8,772 nt of DNA. Origin: an uncultured Collinsella sp. (lineage in GTDB: Bacteria > Actinomycetota > Coriobacteriia > Coriobacteriales > Coriobacteriaceae). Under the pieces are notes generated by a model. That model was not told where the DNA came from and did no database searches. It saw only the letters and a program-made list of their open reading frames with translations. This document shows, piece by piece, positions 6,365 through 8,772 of this stretch; position 1 is the stretch's first letter; each line of letters starts with the position of its first letter. Made by a program: the position numbers and the translations under genes. Where the stretch lies: contig USCN01000046.1 in the NCBI GenBank assembly GCA_900553165.1, positions 1 to 8,772 of the forward strand. The letters are read 5' to 3'.

Positions 6365-6734
6365 GGCGATTCGACTAGCTCTGTCTTTGGTGCTGATGGC
6401 TTCATTGGTGGGCTGTTCAACAAAGGAAGAGATATCGCGCGGAGGTTCCGGAGAAGTGACTGCGACAGACTCAGGTTCATTAGAAATAGCTGGCGGGCAT
6501 GCCGATGTGATGTTACAAGGAAAAGGCGTGCTTAGGTCGATTGATGCTGAAGACGCTGTCTGCTCAATAGAGGATTTGAAGACAGGTGAAACTGCATCGT
6601 ACCGAGTTTCAGATAATGCTGCGAATATGATTGAGTCGATACCGACTGGAGCGCAGGTTTCTTTTAGATACTTTGCTCCGCAACTTGAGGATGAGCTTGC
6701 TTCTCTGGTGTCTATATGCACCGATGACAACTAA
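6342..6734 (+). CDS. Small lipoprotein with possible OB-like beta barrel, partner of upstream peptidase
   Basis: The 130-residue product begins with a charged segment (MERLFRSRAIR), a hydrophobic core, and the lipobox LVGC with C25 as the lipidation site, so it should be anchored on the outer face of the membrane. The mature part is rich in alternating hydrophobic residues: GEVTATDSGSLEI, then GKGVLRSIDAEDAVCSIEDL, SYRVSDNAANMIESIPTGAQVSFRYF. This pattern resembles small OB-fold or DUF5666-like barrels; I cannot name a family. In-frame ATGs at 6315 and 6330 are alternatives, none with a strong ribosome site. I chose 6342 because it gives a standard 24-residue signal. Translation is probably coupled to the peptidase gene it overlaps. 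It may inhibit, anchor or chaperone that enzyme; this is context inference only. Confidence 0.65.
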   Translation: MERLFRSRAIRLALSLVLMASLVGCSTKEEISRGGSGEVTATDSGSLEIAGGHADVMLQGKGVLRSIDAEDAVCSIEDLKTGETASYRVSDNAANMIESIPTGAQVSFRYFAPQLEDELASLVSICTDDN

Positions 6735-6747
6735 AAGGCCTGAATTC

Positions 6748-6789
6748 AAAAGGCCTCGGATGGTCAATTGGCTATCCGAGGCCTTTTTT
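6748..6789. terminator. Bidirectional terminator between convergent genes
   Basis: A 14-base perfect stem (6748-6761 with 6774-6787) is extended inward by four further pairs (two of them G-U) to an AATT loop. It is flanked by an A-run on the left and T-run 6784-6789 on the right, so it can stop transcripts from both the lipoprotein gene and the leftward gene whose stop lies within its T-run. A second copy of AAAAGGCCT at 6733-6741 repeats part of the stem. Confidence 0.88.
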
Positions 6790-8134
6790 ACTCGACCGGG
6801 GCTTCGACCTTGTCGATGACCCAGGTGGCTCCGAGGCCGCCGGTGGTGTTGCGGCGGATGCGCACGGTGACTTCGTGGCGCTCGCCGGCCTGCGTGTAGT
6901 GCAGGGGGAAGCTTGCGCGGTTTCGCGCGGCCTCGATGGTACCGCGCTCGCGGGCGATCCAGTAGTACTCGCCGACGATACCGAGCGTGTCGGCGCCGTA
7001 GGGGAGATAGGTCGATAGCTCGTGCAGAAGCGGGCCGGGGCAGAAGACCTCGGTTGCGAAATCGATGGGGAAGTCCTTGGGGATGGTCGGTGCTGCGGGT
7101 GCGGGGGCCGGTGCTGCAGCGGGGGCCGGAGACGGTGCCGGTGCGGGAATTTGGTCGCAAACAGCGGCGGGCACGGATTCGATGACGGGGGCGGGCTCCG
7201 GCGTCGCTTCCGGCTTGATCGTGGAATCTGCGGGCTCCGGCGTCGTCTTCGGCTTGGTTGTGGAATCTGCGGGCTTCACGGTGACGGGCGCGTCTGCAAC
7301 TGCGGTTTCAACCTCAACCTGCGTCGCGTTCTCGTTCTCGACGCTCGACTTTGCCTCGATGGGCGTGGATGCCATGGTGGTGATGCCGGCGTTTGCGTTC
7401 TCGGGGTCATAGACGACCGTGAGCGAGATGGCGGGCTGCGGCGTCTCGGGCTCCGGCGCCGACTCGGTAGCGCCTTGATCGTCGGGCTCGTCGGGCTGAT
7501 CGTCCTCGGTCTCGTCGCCAAAGACATCGCTGTTTTGGAACGCAGGCGTTTCGGGCTGGTCAGCGGCTTCTTCGGTTGTCGACTTGGGAGCTTCGTTGAG
7601 CTCCGCAGTGGCTTCCTGCTCGGATATGACTTCGGGATCGGTCGTGGCGGTGATTTCGGTTTCGGCTTCTGCCGTTACCTCAATAGCGACTTCGATCTCT
7701 GCCTCGGGCTCGGGCTCCGGAGCGACTTCGGCCACGGGCTCGGGCTCGGCGCGCTTAACGTGCTTGGGGCGCACGGCCTTGAGGTCCTTCTCGCCGCGCT
7801 TTTTCTTTTTGTAGGACTGCTTGGCACCCTTGGCAGCCTTGGGCTTGTCCTCGCCCTTGGCAAGGGCGGCATCCCAGGCCTCGTTGGCGATGAGCGTGGC
7901 ATACAGGCGACCGCCCTTAAAGACGGTCAGCCTTATGCAGTCGTCGAGCTCCTCGAGCAGCTCGCGCGTGGACTCGAAGCCCAGGTCATAAGCGGCCATG
8001 TCACCAGCAGCGAGCGCCTCCTCGACCTGCGTCATAAACGTTTGCTTGCCGCACCCAATCGCATCACGCAGCAGACGATACAGATAGATGTGGTTGCCCA
8101 GCGATAGCGTGGGCTTAACTATTGTCTTGCTCAT
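6788..8134 (-). CDS. Uncharacterised protein: possible LOTUS-like N-domain, long acidic/Pro-rich linker, unknown C-domain
   Basis: I do not recognise this 448-residue protein as a named family. It has no signal peptide or membrane segment, so it is probably cytoplasmic. Residues about 14-82 end with YDLGFESTRELLEELDD and GGRLYATL (from 49), which resembles the OST-HTH/LOTUS winged helix (typically YGFKKLSDLLEAL then a GGRLYV-like strand), a predicted RNA-binding fold. Residues 98-128 are lysine-rich (KKKKRGEKDLKAVRPKHVKR). Residues 129-350 are low complexity: Glu/Pro/Ala/Thr-rich, with two copies of a 13-residue PADSTxKPxxTPE unit (288-313) and a Pro-Ala stretch (330-349). A folded domain occupies about 353-445, with GIVGEYYWIARERGTIEAARNRA and TWVIDKVEA. 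A basic patch beside an acidic tail suggests nucleic-acid binding with self-shielding; that is inference. The start is set by a strong ribosome site. Confidence 0.75.
   Translation of the reverse strand: MSKTIVKPTLSLGNHIYLYRLLRDAIGCGKQTFMTQVEEALAAGDMAAYDLGFESTRELLEELDDCIRLTVFKGGRLYATLIANEAWDAALAKGEDKPKAAKGAKQSYKKKKRGEKDLKAVRPKHVKRAEPEPVAEVAPEPEPEAEIEVAIEVTAEAETEITATTDPEVISEQEATAELNEAPKSTTEEAADQPETPAFQNSDVFGDETEDDQPDEPDDQGATESAPEPETPQPAISLTVVYDPENANAGITTMASTPIEAKSSVENENATQVEVETAVADAPVTVKPADSTTKPKTTPEPADSTIKPEATPEPAPVIESVPAAVCDQIPAPAPSPAPAAAPAPAPAAPTIPKDFPIDFATEVFCPGPLLHELSTYLPYGADTLGIVGEYYWIARERGTIEAARNRASFPLHYTQAGERHEVTVRIRRNTTGGLGATWVIDKVEAPVE
7196..7273 (-). repeat. Two tandem 39-bp in-frame coding repeats
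   Basis: Codons 288-300 and 301-313 of the leftward gene encode PADSTTKPKTTPE and PADSTIKPEATPE. The matching DNA units (7235-7273 and 7196-7234) are direct repeats with a few substitutions, and may vary in copy number between strains. Confidence 0.75.
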
Positions 8135-8140
8135 GGCAAA

Positions 8141-8147
8141 TCTCCTC
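8141..8147 (-). promoter_or_regulatory. Ribosome binding site deciding the start at 8134
   Basis: GAGGAGA on the minus strand ends six bases before the ATG at 8134. The longer in-frame start at 8164 lies upstream of this site and is rejected. Confidence 0.75.
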
Positions 8148-8162
8148 TTTACACACCAAAGC

Positions 8163-8171
8163 ATCTTACCA
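8163..8171 (-). promoter_or_regulatory. Possible extended -10 promoter of the leftward gene at 6788-8134
   Basis: The minus strand reads TGGTAAGAT, an extended -10 (TGn followed by TAAGAT), about 30 bases before the start codon. No -35 consensus is visible at the normal distance. Confidence 0.3.
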
Positions 8172-8205
8172 TCGCGCGGGGCTTGCTACCTCGGCGCCCA
8201 AGGCA

Positions 8206-8238
8206 AACGGGCGCGACCGTTGCCGGTTCGCGCCCGTT
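8206..8238 (-). terminator. Strong hairpin, probable terminator of the leftward gene at the right edge
   Basis: An 11-base perfect stem (AACGGGCGCGA with TCGCGCCCGTT) continues inward through ACCG/CGGT past one bulge to a TTGC loop. On the minus strand only TTT follows, so termination may be weak. GGCGCC at 8194-8199 can compete for the GGGCGC strand, giving an alternative fold. Confidence 0.5.
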
Positions 8239-8272
8239 ATACAGGTCGATTATCTATGAGGGGCAAACGTGC

Positions 8273-8772
8273 TTAGTTGCCCGATGCCGTGCCTTGGCTC
8301 GAGCTGTCAGATGCCGTGCCGGACGCGGTTCCACTCGAGCTGTTCGAGTTGCTGGTGTTGCTGCTGTCTGCTGAGCCCGTTCCCGACGTGGTGTCGCTCG
8401 TCTGGTCGCCCGTGCTCGGTTGAGAGCCGTCAGTCGTTTGGCTTGAGTCGGTTGTGCCGGATTGCGTACCGTTGTTGTTCACAGAAGAATCGGCGCCCTG
8501 CGACTGATCGGGGGTGTTCGAGGACGAGTCGGTGGATGCGGAGGTGCCCTGCGAGTCGTCCTGCTGGCTTTGCGATTGACCAGTGCTGTCCGCGTCGTGC
8601 TCGGTCGTGCGTGACGACAGAATCGGCTCGGGACGCTCGCCCAGACCCTCACCGGCGGTGGTGATAAGGATGGCAGCGGTGCAGGCGATAACCGCGACGA
8701 TGGCGATGGCGATCGAGAAGATGATGACCTTCTTTTGCGTCTGGCTGCGCTCTGCCGCCGCCTTGGCGCGCA
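8273..8772 (-). CDS. Partial gene: single-pass membrane protein with Ser/Thr/Gly/Asn/Asp-rich outer tail
   Basis: The reading frame is open from the right window edge to a TAA at 8275-8273, so the 5' end lies outside. The visible part starts with a charged cytoplasmic stretch (RAKAAAERSQTQKK). A hydrophobic segment of about 25 residues follows (VIIFSIAIAIVAVIAC onward), then GEGLGERPEPILSSRTTEHD. The last 110 or so residues are almost entirely Ser, Thr, Gly, Gln, Asn, Asp and Ala, with small repeats such as SGTASGTAS. Positive charge before the membrane segment predicts the tail outside the cell, where it may span the wall or be glycosylated. A GTG at 8482 could be misread as a start, but the frame continues well upstream through the membrane segment. 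No family is recognised; the missing N-terminus could carry a domain that would name it. Confidence 0.75.
   Translation of the reverse strand, partial: RAKAAAERSQTQKKVIIFSIAIAIVAVIACTAAILITTAGEGLGERPEPILSSRTTEHDADSTGQSQSQQDDSQGTSASTDSSSNTPDQSQGADSSVNNNGTQSGTTDSSQTTDGSQPSTGDQTSDTTSGTGSADSSNTSNSNSSSGTASGTASDSSSQGTASGN

Noticed and set aside
6609..7160. 183-codon Arg/Pro-rich minus-strand frame
   Set aside because: Runs through the bidirectional terminator and across two better-supported genes; composition typical of an out-of-frame reading.
7022..8107. 361-codon Gly/Leu/Arg-rich + strand frame opposite the low-complexity gene
   Set aside because: Produced by repetitive Glu/Pro/Ala codons read in antisense; no ribosome site and no recognisable domain.
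1..8772. CRISPR array, rRNA, tRNA or full insertion sequence
   Set aside because: No regularly spaced repeats, no recognisable RNA gene and no transposase reading frame were found on either strand.

Overview
The window looks like chromosomal DNA of a moderately high-G+C Gram-positive gut bacterium. A coriobacterium such as Collinsella is my best guess. It rests on codon style (G/C-ending codons in the housekeeping genes), strong AGGAGG-type ribosome sites, compact intergenic terminators and the gene families present. No rRNA or species marker is available to prove it. There is no tRNA, rRNA, CRISPR array or complete transposase gene, and no gene-free stretch exceeds 300 bases.

Layout: (1) Bases 1-213 hold a non-coding element bounded by a 23-bp inverted repeat (21 of 23 match). 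(2) A leftward two-gene unit follows: tcdA (tRNA t6A dehydratase) then tatD (metal-dependent DNase family). (3) The divergent intergenic region contains the tcdA promoter, a possible ~97-nt structured RNA ending in an intrinsic terminator, and the sdpR promoter with its probable operator. (4) A rightward sdpR-sdpI pair encodes an ArsR-type autorepressor and a six-helix SdpI-like immunity protein. No SdpC-type toxin is nearby. A strong terminator with a GCAA loop ends it. (5) ettA is a complete ABC-F translation factor with its own terminator. (6) A lower-G+C block of about 1.75 kb sits between two terminators. It encodes a Tat-exported papain-fold (C39-like) cysteine peptidase candidate and an overlapping small lipoprotein. 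(7) A leftward gene encodes a 448-residue protein: an N-terminal possible LOTUS/OST-HTH-like winged helix, a lysine patch, about 220 residues of acidic and proline-rich low complexity, and a C-terminal domain I do not recognise. (8) At the right edge is the 3' part of a leftward gene for a single-pass membrane protein with a Ser/Thr/Gly/Asn/Asp-rich outer tail.

Housekeeping RNA and translation functions (tcdA, ettA) are interspersed with surface or accessory functions (sdpRI, the peptidase-lipoprotein pair, the S/T-rich membrane protein). The best candidates for something undescribed are the peptidase-lipoprotein pair under a perfect 12-bp palindrome, the inverted-repeat element at the left edge, the terminator-ended RNA upstream of sdpR, and the LOTUS-like/low-complexity protein.
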